Shown one piece after another: positions 1 to 6,764 of a DNA stretch of 33,940 bases (position 1 is the stretch's first letter; the number at the start of each line of letters is the position of its first letter). The position numbers and the translations under genes were made by a program. The notes under the pieces are model-generated. The model had not been told where the DNA came from. It searched no databases and saw only the letters and a program-made list of their open reading frames with translations. The stretch spans positions 1 through 33,940 of the forward strand of contig JALOPN010000021.1 of assembly GCA_025453875.1 (NCBI GenBank). Reading direction: 5' to 3'. This stretch comes from Gemmatimonadaceae bacterium (GTDB lineage Bacteria; Gemmatimonadota; Gemmatimonadetes; Gemmatimonadales; Gemmatimonadaceae).

Positions 1-84
1 AGCGCCACCGACGGCGAGGGCGCCGGCAGCGGAAAGGCGAGCGAAGTCGAAGTATCGGGCAGCGTCACGGGCGTGGGCGGCTGA
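1..84 (+). CDS. 3' end of an unidentified gene (partial)
   Basis: Frame 1 is open from the window edge to a TGA at 82-84. It gives 27 residues rich in Gly, Ser, Glu and Val and ending in TGVGG. No domain is recognisable in so short a tail. The composition is compatible with a low-complexity C-terminus, but an open frame this short in GC-rich DNA can arise by chance, so this is a weak call. Confidence 0.25.
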   Translation, partial: SATDGEGAGSGKASEVEVSGSVTGVGG

Positions 85-285
85 GGAGCCGGCGTCGGAA
101 CGGCCGAGGCCGAAGGGCCAAGTCTCGGTATCATACTGGTTTTGGCCTCATGCGCCAGACCCCGGCAGCGGCCCTTAACGAATCCGGCGCCCTGCCGTCT
201 CACGACATTGCGCCCCCACAAGGGCGCCACGAGCGCGGGTTCGCGCGCGCGCAACATCATACTCTCTGTCGAGGGTCCGGGTGCC
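85..285. other. Upstream region of the first complete gene
   Basis: About 200 bases with no convincing gene; an open frame on the plus strand runs through it only as an N-terminal extension of the next gene. The AT-richer octamer ATCATACT occurs twice, at 130-137 and 256-263. The second copy lies about 22 bases before the start codon at 286 and could be part of a -10 element, but no clear -35 box is seen. Confidence 0.3.
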
Positions 286-696
286 ATGACGTGGTTCACG
301 AAGATCGCCGCCGCTGCAGTGCTGACGCTCACGCTGAGCGTCGCCGCCGAAGCGCAGGGTGGCGGCATGGGTGGTGGAGGGCGCGGTGGAAACGCGCAGG
401 AAATGCAGCAGCGCCAGCGCGAGATGATGTTCAAGGACATCACGCTCTCCGAAGCGCAGACGAAGGCGATCGACTCGATCCAGACCGCGACGCGCGAGAA
501 GCAGCGCGAAATGATGCAGGCGGCCATGGGTGGTGGCGGCGACCGGCAGGCGATGATGGCGCAGCGGCAGGAGATGATCGCCGCCGAGCGCACCGCCATC
601 AAGGCGTTGCTCACCAAGGAGCAGGCGGAGCAGTTCGACAAGAACATCGCGGCCATGCCGGCCGGCGGTGGACGTCGGCCGCCGCCAGTGCGCTGA
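286..696 (+). CDS. Small exported Spy/CpxP-like (LTxxQ-type) protein
   Basis: The 136-residue product begins with a signal peptide (MTWFTK, a hydrophobic stretch, then AEAQ at about residue 24). The mature part is rich in Gly, Met, Gln and Arg and is predicted helical. Two segments, ITLSEAQTKAIDSI near residue 47 and LLTKEQAEQFDKNI near residue 107, resemble the LTxxQ-type motifs of periplasmic Spy/CpxP-family proteins. It ends in a basic, Pro-rich tail. The longer frame starting at 142 is rejected because ATG 286 is followed at once by the signal peptide and is preceded by GAGG at 271-274. A strong terminator follows, so it is probably a single-gene unit. The Spy/CpxP assignment rests on motif resemblance only; a periplasmic or envelope-stress role is inferred. 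Confidence 0.75.
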   Translation: MTWFTKIAAAAVLTLTLSVAAEAQGGGMGGGGRGGNAQEMQQRQREMMFKDITLSEAQTKAIDSIQTATREKQREMMQAAMGGGGDRQAMMAQRQEMIAAERTAIKALLTKEQAEQFDKNIAAMPAGGGRRPPPVR

Positions 697-724
697 GCGC
701 GCTACCGTACCAGGTTGGACACAC

Positions 725-758
725 GGCGGGCTCCGGGATTCCGGGGCCCGCCTTGTTT
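725..758 (+). terminator. Rho-independent terminator after the Spy/CpxP-like gene
   Basis: A GC-rich stem has arms 725-736 and 741-752, one G-T pair and a four-base loop. The T-rich run TTGTTT follows at 753-758. It lies 28 bases after the stop codon. Confidence 0.8.
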
Positions 759-787
759 GTGGGATCCGACGCACATGAGATTGCGGG

Positions 788-997
788 ATGATCAGGTTCC
801 CCTCGTCCGGTTCGGCAGCCGACGACACCGCCAGCACGCCGCGCCCGGTGGGTCCGCCCGGTGACGCGGCGCGGCCGGCCCCGCCGCGCTGCCCGCGCTG
901 TGGGGCGCGCATGGGACACCTCGCGGCCGATGACGCGGCGGACGCACTGGTCTACTGTGGCTGTTGTGGCGTCGTGCGCTCGGCGCTGGAGCGCTGA
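788..997 (+). CDS. Small zinc-ribbon-like protein
   Basis: The 69-residue product has a Pro/Ala-rich N-terminus followed by CPRCGARM (residues 35-42) and YCGCCGVV (residues 56-63). These two cysteine clusters, 18 residues apart, look like the two knuckles of a small zinc ribbon. The family is not recognised. Its stop codon TGA (995-997) shares one base with the ATG of the following hydrolase-like gene (TGATG), so translation of the two is probably coupled. A role in nucleic-acid or protein binding is a guess from the fold only. Confidence 0.6.
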   Translation: MIRFPSSGSAADDTASTPRPVGPPGDAARPAPPRCPRCGARMGHLAADDAADALVYCGCCGVVRSALER

Positions 998-1772
998 TGC
1001 GCGGCGAGTTCGTCGATCTCGACGGGCAGCGGCTCTACTGCTTTGCGGCGGGGACGCGCGGCGCCGGCGCGCCGATCGTGCTCGTGCACGGGGCCTTCAC
1101 CAGTTCCCATCTGTGGCGCGAGGTCATCCCGCGCCTGCCCGACGGGCATCGCGTCCTCGTGCTCGATCTGCTCGGGCATGGCCGCAGCGACCTGCCAGCC
1201 GATGCGGCGTACGACGTCGCCGCGCACGGCGCGCGACTGCGCACGCTGCTGGACGTGCTTGGGGTCGAGCCCGCCTGCCTCGTGGGACACGGACTTGGCG
1301 CGGCGATCGTGTGCGACGTCGCGCAGCGCGCGCCCGAGCGCGTCCGGCACCTCGTGCTGGCCAACCCTTGCCTCGTCGCATCGGCCTCCGAACCGGCGAG
1401 CGCTCCCAGGGCCCTGCGACGACTCGCCCGTCTGACCCCCATCTTCCGCCGACTGCCGCCCGCGTGGCTCGCATCGACACTGCACACCACGCTGCTGCGG
1501 GGATATCGACAGCGTGGCGCGGGGAGTCACGTGCTCGATGTGTATCTCAAGCCGTATCGCTCCCTCGCCGGACACGTCCGACGCGCATTCCCGCCGCGTG
1601 GCTCTTCGGCGACGCCGAGCCGCGCGCCACGCGAGGTGCCGCGTCAGCTCACACCGCCGATGCAGGTCGCACGACGATCACCGTCGTGCCCGGCGTCGCA
1701 TCGGCGATTCCGGAAGAATCGCCCGACCGCGTCGCGCACGCCGTGACGTCGCTCCTGTCCCCTGCCCCCTGA
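997..1772 (+). pseudogene. Alpha/beta-hydrolase-fold protein, frameshifted and lacking catalytic residues
   Basis: From ATG 997 the frame gives a clear alpha/beta-hydrolase N-terminus: VLVHGAFTSS (oxyanion-hole region), LDLLGHGRSD and the nucleophile-elbow region VGHGLGAA. After about position 1580 this frame becomes Arg/Pro/Ser-rich and stops at 1746. The -1 frame instead gives the expected C-terminal core (IPAAWLFGDAEP, then ITVVPGVAS and PEESPDRVAHAV) and stops at 1772, seven bases before the next start. One missing base near 1575-1595 would join them. The nucleophile position is Gly, not Ser or Asp; the His expected after VVPG is Ser; the acid position reads Glu. Either the gene is decaying, or it encodes a non-enzymatic member of the fold and the frame break is a sequence error. 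Confidence 0.75.
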
Positions 1773-1779
1773 TCGCGCC

Positions 1780-2094
1780 ATGCTGCCAACCCGCATCGAT
1801 GCCTTTCGCACCATGCTCACGCGCCAACCCGATCACGCCCACGCGCGCTTCGGACTCGCGACCGAACTCGCCAAGGCCGGCGCGCACGAGGAAGCTGTCG
1901 AGCATTTCGCGCGCTACCTCGACGGCTTCGATGACGAGGGCAACGGATGGATGCGCTACGCGGAGTCGCTGCACGCGCTCGGTCGCGATGACGAGGCAAA
2001 GGCCGCGATCGGACGTGGCATCGACGCCGCCGAACGGCACGGGCACGCGGGACTGGTGGCGGATCTCGAGGCGATGCGCGACCTGCTCGACTGA
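1780..2094 (+). CDS. Small TPR-like protein
   Basis: The 104-residue product has tetratricopeptide-like helices: residues 17-50 (Pro-Asp-His-Ala-x-Ala-x-x-x-Leu-Ala, then Glu-Glu-Ala) and 58-80 (WMRYAESLHALGRDDEAKAA). Such proteins usually mediate protein-protein contacts; no partner is evident. It follows the hydrolase-like frame by seven bases, so it is probably co-transcribed with it. It faces the kinase tail gene ending at 2142. Confidence 0.75.
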   Translation: MLPTRIDAFRTMLTRQPDHAHARFGLATELAKAGAHEEAVEHFARYLDGFDDEGNGWMRYAESLHALGRDDEAKAAIGRGIDAAERHGHAGLVADLEAMRDLLD

Positions 2095-2098
2095 CGTC

Positions 2099-2128
2099 AC
2101 GCCACGCGCGAGGTGACGCCACGCGCGA
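2099..2128. repeat. 13-base direct repeat between convergent genes
   Basis: ACGCCACGCGCGA occurs at 2099-2111 and again at 2116-2128, in the 47-base gap between the TPR-like gene and the convergent kinase-tail gene. There is no terminator-like T run. Function unknown; possibly a slippage product. Confidence 0.5.
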
Positions 2129-2141
2129 CGACGCGCTCCCG

Positions 2142-3239
2142 CTAGAGTCGGCGCAACTCGCTGGCGACATCGAGCGCCCGATCGATGTCGACGGATACCG
2201 CGCGCGCTTCCTGCGTTGCCATGGAGACGTCGTTGACGGTCGCACCCACACCGAGCGCGCGCAGTTTGACGACATCGAACCGGAGCGAGCGCAGCGCGAG
2301 GGATGCACGCTCCAGCCGATCCTGCATCGTCGCTTCGCGCTCCGCCAACTCGGTCATCGACGCGCGCTGACGCCGCAGCAGCGACAGGCGGCGCTCGGCC
2401 TCCGGTACGCCGGCGCGTTCGGCCGTCTCCGCAGCGGCGATCCGCTCGTCGAGCGCCTGCACGGCGTCGGGCGCGACGGCGCCGTCGAGTCGCGCGAGCG
2501 ACGTCGCCAGCGCTGTGATGCGTTCGAGCAACGCTTCGGCCGTTGCGATCACGTCCGGCACGAGCTGTCGATCCATGGGATTGAGTGCGTCCCACGTTTC
2601 CCGAATGGTGAAGCGATCATCGAACGCTTCACGCAGGACGCGACCGGCCGGTGTGGCCAGCACATCGCTGTCGGCGACCGCAGCCACTTCGTCGCGCAGG
2701 CGTTCGGCGCGCGATCGTGTATCGAGCGCCTGCACCGTCGACTCCCACGCGTCGCCGTACGCGTCACGCACGCCGATCCCGAGCCGCCGCAGTTGCCAGG
2801 TGCGACGTGCGAGGAGGATGGCGTTGACCGAGGCGAGCGCGCCGGCGGCGAGCATGGGGGCGACCATGATTTCTTCGTCGATGCTCACGCCCACGATGAG
2901 CGACGCCAGACTGACGGCGGCCGGACCAAGCGTCCACGTGAGCCGCCGCTTCCACGATTGCACGAGCGCACGCGCGGTGGCCACACGCTCGGGGCCACTG
3001 AGGTGCGCCAGCGCGCCGCGCGTCGTCGTGCGCGTCGACGCGGTGGCGTCGGTCGCACGTGGTTGCGCCGCGATACGCTCGCGCCACCGTTCCCCGATCG
3101 CGTCGCGCGCGCTGACGCCCACATCGCGCAGACGGAACCACTGGCGGAGCGTACGAAGCGCACTGATGGTGCCCACCACCGCGCCGCCGATCATCGGCGC
3201 AGCAAAGACGCCCGAGTCGGTGATGGCGATCGCGAACAC
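2142..3239 (-). CDS. Membrane/coiled-coil C-terminal part of the upstream Ser/Thr kinase (separate frame)
   Basis: The 365-residue frame opens at a GTG (3239) inside the last 49 bases of the kinase ORF. It begins with hydrophobic segments (about 2-28, then 99-120 and 126-144), followed by a long charged, largely helical region. Its last 45 residues (VVKLRALG, then DIDRALDVASELRRL) match in character the C-terminus of the neighbouring kinase at 4425-6518 (LVRLRTGG, then DVDRAVEAAQEVRELV). That kinase carries its membrane and helical parts in the same chain, so this frame is most likely the tail of the kinase ending at 3191. One extra G in the GGGG run at 3241-3244 (minus strand) would fuse them as HIGG-VFAIAI. 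Alternatively it is a separate, overlapping, translationally coupled gene. Confidence 0.75.
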   Translation of the reverse strand: MFAIAITDSGVFAAPMIGGAVVGTISALRTLRQWFRLRDVGVSARDAIGERWRERIAAQPRATDATASTRTTTRGALAHLSGPERVATARALVQSWKRRLTWTLGPAAVSLASLIVGVSIDEEIMVAPMLAAGALASVNAILLARRTWQLRRLGIGVRDAYGDAWESTVQALDTRSRAERLRDEVAAVADSDVLATPAGRVLREAFDDRFTIRETWDALNPMDRQLVPDVIATAEALLERITALATSLARLDGAVAPDAVQALDERIAAAETAERAGVPEAERRLSLLRRQRASMTELAEREATMQDRLERASLALRSLRFDVVKLRALGVGATVNDVSMATQEARAVSVDIDRALDVASELRRL

Positions 3240-4420
3240 GCCCCGATGTGGCGCGCGCGCTCCATGCGATCGGGCGTCGCCTCGGACGACGCGTTGCCGT
3301 CCGCGCGTGGCAGCTCGACGGCGCGCGGCGCGACGCGTTCCACCTGGCCGGCCGCCGCCTCGCGCCCTCGACGCAGCTGATCACTCGCGGCCGCGAGCGA
3401 GGCGTTCATGCGTTCGAGCGCATCGACCACCGGCGCGTTGGCACGCGGCGCCTCGGCGACGGGCATCGCTGGTGCAACGCGCACCACCGCGCGTGCCGGC
3501 AGCGCGACGCCCACACCGGCCTCCTCACCAACCGCGCGCATCGCCGCGGCAAACGCCGCCGCATCGGGCCATCGCTGCGCCGGATCGCGAGCGATCGCGC
3601 GCATGATGCCGTCGATCATGCCGAAGGGCAGATCGGCGCGGTAGTTGGCCAGCGGAAACGGCGTCCCGTGGACGTGCTGCAGCAGCATGCCGGCGCTCGT
3701 CTCGGCATCGAACGGCAGGCGTCCCGCGAGCATGAGATAGCCCACGAGGCCCAGCGCGTACACGTCGCTGCGGCCATCGACGTCACGCTGTCCCATCGCC
3801 TGTTCGGGGCTCATGAACGCCGGCGTTCCCACGGCGATCCCCGTCTGCGTGAGGCGCGCGCCGGCTTCCGCCGCGCGTGCGATGCCGAAATCGGTGACGA
3901 CGGCGCGCCCGGTGAGGTGTTCGAGCAGGATGTTGTCGGGCTTGATGTCGCGATGCACGACGCCCAGCCGATGCGCGTAGGCGAGGGCGTCGGATACCTG
4001 CGCGAGCACATCGCGCACGAAGGCAAGGGGTGGACGCGTTTCTCGCGCGAGTCGCGTGGCCAGACTCTCGCCGCTCACCAGCGCCATCACGAAGAAGACG
4101 AGTCCATCCGCTTCGTCGACTTCGTAGATCGGTACGATGCACGGATGATTCAATCGCGCCGCCGTCTGCGCTTCGCGCACGAAGCGCTCGCGCACGTCCA
4201 CGCGGTAGGCGAGCTCCGGCGGCAACACCTTGATGGCGACGTCGCGGTTGAGTCGGCGATCACGCGCCGCGTACACCACCGCCATGCCTCCGCGTCCGAT
4301 CTCGCGCAGGCCGTCGTAACGCTCGGCGACGGCCACGCGCACGCGCGCGAGCAGCAACTCGCCGTGCTCGTCGCCGCGTGGCCGCACGCTCACGGGGTCG
4401 GACACGGGCGTCGCCGTCAC
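3191..4420 (-). CDS. Hanks-type serine/threonine protein kinase (catalytic part)
   Basis: The 409-residue frame starts at GTG 4420, four bases after the stop of the upstream kinase. The earlier ATG at 4486 would overlap that gene and adds an out-of-character N-terminus. Kinase features are complete: glycine loop IGRGGMAVVY (41-50), VAIK lysine (K64), HRDIKPDN (catalytic D158), DFG (177-179) and the activation segment GTPAFMSPEQ. A Pro/Ala-rich linker follows, then the frame runs out at 3191 in an Arg/Ser-rich tail just where the paralogue has its membrane segments. The frame at 2142-3239 appears to be the missing tail. The upstream kinase gene is probably its operon partner. Confidence 0.85.
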   Translation of the reverse strand: MTATPVSDPVSVRPRGDEHGELLLARVRVAVAERYDGLREIGRGGMAVVYAARDRRLNRDVAIKVLPPELAYRVDVRERFVREAQTAARLNHPCIVPIYEVDEADGLVFFVMALVSGESLATRLARETRPPLAFVRDVLAQVSDALAYAHRLGVVHRDIKPDNILLEHLTGRAVVTDFGIARAAEAGARLTQTGIAVGTPAFMSPEQAMGQRDVDGRSDVYALGLVGYLMLAGRLPFDAETSAGMLLQHVHGTPFPLANYRADLPFGMIDGIMRAIARDPAQRWPDAAAFAAAMRAVGEEAGVGVALPARAVVRVAPAMPVAEAPRANAPVVDALERMNASLAAASDQLRRGREAAAGQVERVAPRAVELPRADGNASSEATPDRMERARHIGACSRSPSPTRASLLRR

Positions 4421-4424
4421 GACG

Positions 4425-6518
4425 TCAGGCGCCCACGGCGCGCGCGCCGACGAGCTCGCGCACTTCCTGCGCGGCTTCGACCGCACGATCCACGTCGCGC
4501 GCCACCTGCATCGCGGCCGCGGCCACCTGCGTCACGCTCTGCACGCTGCTCCCGCCGGTGCGCAGACGCACGAGATCGAGCCGAATGTTCTCGAGAGCAA
4601 GCGTGCACGCCTCGATCTTTTCGCGATGCGTGGCGTGCCGCGTCACGATCTCCTGCGCTGCGCGGCGTTCGCGACGCAGCGTTGCCAACCGACGCACACG
4701 CGCCTCGGACGCGGGATCCATCGGATTCGCCGCCGCTTCGAGCTGCGCAATCTCGGCGTCCAGCGTGGCCAGCGGGCGCGCCGCGAGCAGTTCGTCGGCG
4801 GCGGCGAGTGCACCGGCCAGCTGCTCGACCTTGTCGACCAGCGCGGCCGACGTGTTCGCCACATCGGGAATGCGGGCGCGCTCGTCCGCCGGCAGCGTCC
4901 CGAGCAGGCGCGTGATTTCATCACGCGCGGCACGGGCCGATTCGACCACGGGGCGATGCGCACCGAAGTCACGACGCGTCGCGTGCGTCGCGTTGGGTGA
5001 CACCGCCGCCGGCACGGGCGAACGCGTGGAGATCGAGCTCAGCAATCCGGTGCCGGTGCGCCCCTCGGCACGCAGCTGCTCGCGCTTCTTGCTCGAGAAC
5101 GTCGCTTCGATGGAGTCGCCCATGTCCGACAGCACGTCGCCGAACATGCGGTCCTTGGGCTGCCGCAAGACATCGCGCCAGTCGAAGCCGTCCGACCACA
5201 GCTTCGCGTACTGGTACGCGAGGATCACCGACCAGATGGCGGTGATCGGCATGAAGTTTTCGCGTGCGAAGACCCCGATCACCAACAGGACGCCGTTCAC
5301 GAACAGGAACGGCGCGAGCTTGCGCCGGAAGCGCGCGACGGACGGCGCTTCCCAGCGCGCGACTTCTTCGGCGGTGGGCTGGTACTGTGAGGCCGCGAGC
5401 GCACGCGCGGCGCGCGCCGCTTCGGCCGCCTGTCGCTGCTTGGCCTCGTACTGCCCGAGCATCTCGACCCGGACGTTCATGGGATTCGCGGGCGCCTCGG
5501 CGACCGGCGGCAGTCCGAACCCCGACTGCGCCCAGCTGGGCGGCTGCTCGGCGCGCGGACCGATTGTGTTCGAAACACCCGCCGCATCACCCAGCGCCGG
5601 CGCTCCACGCGTTTGAGCCGTTCCCCGCGCCGACAGCGCAGCAGCCGGCACGATCCCCGACCGCAACGCCGATGCAAACTCGTTGGCGCCCTGGAAGCGA
5701 TGATCCGGGTCCTTCTCCAGCAGGCGCATCACCATGGCCGCCAACATGGGCGGCACATCGGGGCGCCGCCGTTCGACCGGCACGGGCGCCTCGGAGAGAT
5801 GCTTCACGAGCAGCGCCGGCGTGGTGAGTCCCGTGAAGGGCGGCTCGCCCGCGAGCATCTGGTACGCCACCACACCCAACGAGTAGAGGTCGCTGCGCCC
5901 GTCGACGTCACGGTCGCCGGACGCCTGCTCGGGCGACATGTAGGCGGGTGTGCCGATCGCGAGTCCCGTCGCCGTGAGGCGCGCGCCATCGCCGCCTTCG
6001 GCCGCGCGCGCGATCCCGAAGTCGGTGACCATCGCGCGGCCGTCGACCGCGTCGATGAGAATGTTGTCCGGCTTGATGTCGCGATGAATCACACCGCGCG
6101 CGTGCGCATAGGCGAGCGCGTCGGCGACTTCGGTCAGCCACCGCCGCACATCTTCGGGCGGAAGCGGCCCACGATTGCGCACCTGCGTGGCCAGATTGTC
6201 ACCGTCCACGCACGCCATCACGAAGAACACCAGGTTGTCCACCTCATCGACCGAGTAGATCGGCACGATGTTCGGGTGGCTCAGCTGGGCCGCCATCTCC
6301 GCCTCGCGCTGGAAGCGCTGGCGAATGTCGCGCCGGAACGACAGCTCCGGCGGCAGCAGCTTGATCGCGACGGGCCGCTTCAGGCGCTTGTCAATGGCGC
6401 GGTAGACCACGCCCATGCCTCCACGCCCGATCTCGCGTTCCACGTCGTACGTGGCCGCGAGGGTGCGTTGAACATGGTCGCGAAGCTCGGCGTCGTTCGC
6501 CGCGGCGGAATCGGACAC
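4425..6518 (-). CDS. Membrane-anchored Hanks-type serine/threonine protein kinase
   Basis: The 697-residue product has an N-terminal kinase domain (about 25-285): glycine loop IGRGGMGVVY, AIK lysine K53, HRDIKPDN with D147, DFG 166-168, GTPAYMSPEQ. A linker rich in Ala, Pro and Gln follows, then two close hydrophobic segments (about 402-418 and 423-438) with only a few residues outside. Last comes a long Ala/Glu/Arg-rich helical region to the C-terminus. Both ends should therefore be cytoplasmic. GTG 6518 is chosen because the frame, although open much further, runs antisense through lon beyond it and resembles no kinase; no good ribosome site is seen. It phosphorylates Ser/Thr of unknown targets. 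The downstream kinase shares both the kinase and tail architecture. Confidence 0.88.
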   Translation of the reverse strand: MSDSAAANDAELRDHVQRTLAATYDVEREIGRGGMGVVYRAIDKRLKRPVAIKLLPPELSFRRDIRQRFQREAEMAAQLSHPNIVPIYSVDEVDNLVFFVMACVDGDNLATQVRNRGPLPPEDVRRWLTEVADALAYAHARGVIHRDIKPDNILIDAVDGRAMVTDFGIARAAEGGDGARLTATGLAIGTPAYMSPEQASGDRDVDGRSDLYSLGVVAYQMLAGEPPFTGLTTPALLVKHLSEAPVPVERRRPDVPPMLAAMVMRLLEKDPDHRFQGANEFASALRSGIVPAAALSARGTAQTRGAPALGDAAGVSNTIGPRAEQPPSWAQSGFGLPPVAEAPANPMNVRVEMLGQYEAKQRQAAEAARAARALAASQYQPTAEEVARWEAPSVARFRRKLAPFLFVNGVLLVIGVFARENFMPITAIWSVILAYQYAKLWSDGFDWRDVLRQPKDRMFGDVLSDMGDSIEATFSSKKREQLRAEGRTGTGLLSSISTRSPVPAAVSPNATHATRRDFGAHRPVVESARAARDEITRLLGTLPADERARIPDVANTSAALVDKVEQLAGALAAADELLAARPLATLDAEIAQLEAAANPMDPASEARVRRLATLRRERRAAQEIVTRHATHREKIEACTLALENIRLDLVRLRTGGSSVQSVTQVAAAAMQVARDVDRAVEAAQEVRELVGARAVGA

Positions 6519-6764
6519 GCGTGGGGGAGTGTGGTGATCGAACGGCGATCCGGCGGACCGTTCAAGTGTAGCACGAGGGGTGGCCGTCGGGACAGCCGAC
6601 GGGCGGTCGTCCCGCCGCCACGGCAGCCGACCTGCCGTTACTACGGCACCAGAGGGACGAAAAGTTGCACCGACTGCCACGCTGGCCGAATCGACCCGGT
6701 GCGGATCCTGCGCATCGGAGGCACATTGAGATTCGCCCCCCTTGTTATCGAGGACCAGAGAGCC
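6519..6764. promoter_or_regulatory. Divergent kinase/lon intergenic region with a small hairpin
   Basis: This 246-base gap must hold the promoters of both the kinase operon and lon. The inverted repeat ACGGCAG/CTGCCGT (6620-6626 and 6632-6638, five-base spacer) could be an operator or a leader hairpin. I see no HrcA CIRCE element (TTAGCACTC-N9-GAGTGCTAA). TTGCAC at 6665-6670 is a possible -35 for lon but lacks a convincing -10. Confidence 0.35.

Noticed and set aside
6519-6764. Possible HrcA/CIRCE heat-shock operator before lon
   Set aside because: No TTAGCACTC-N9-GAGTGCTAA or close relative; only a short unrelated inverted repeat.
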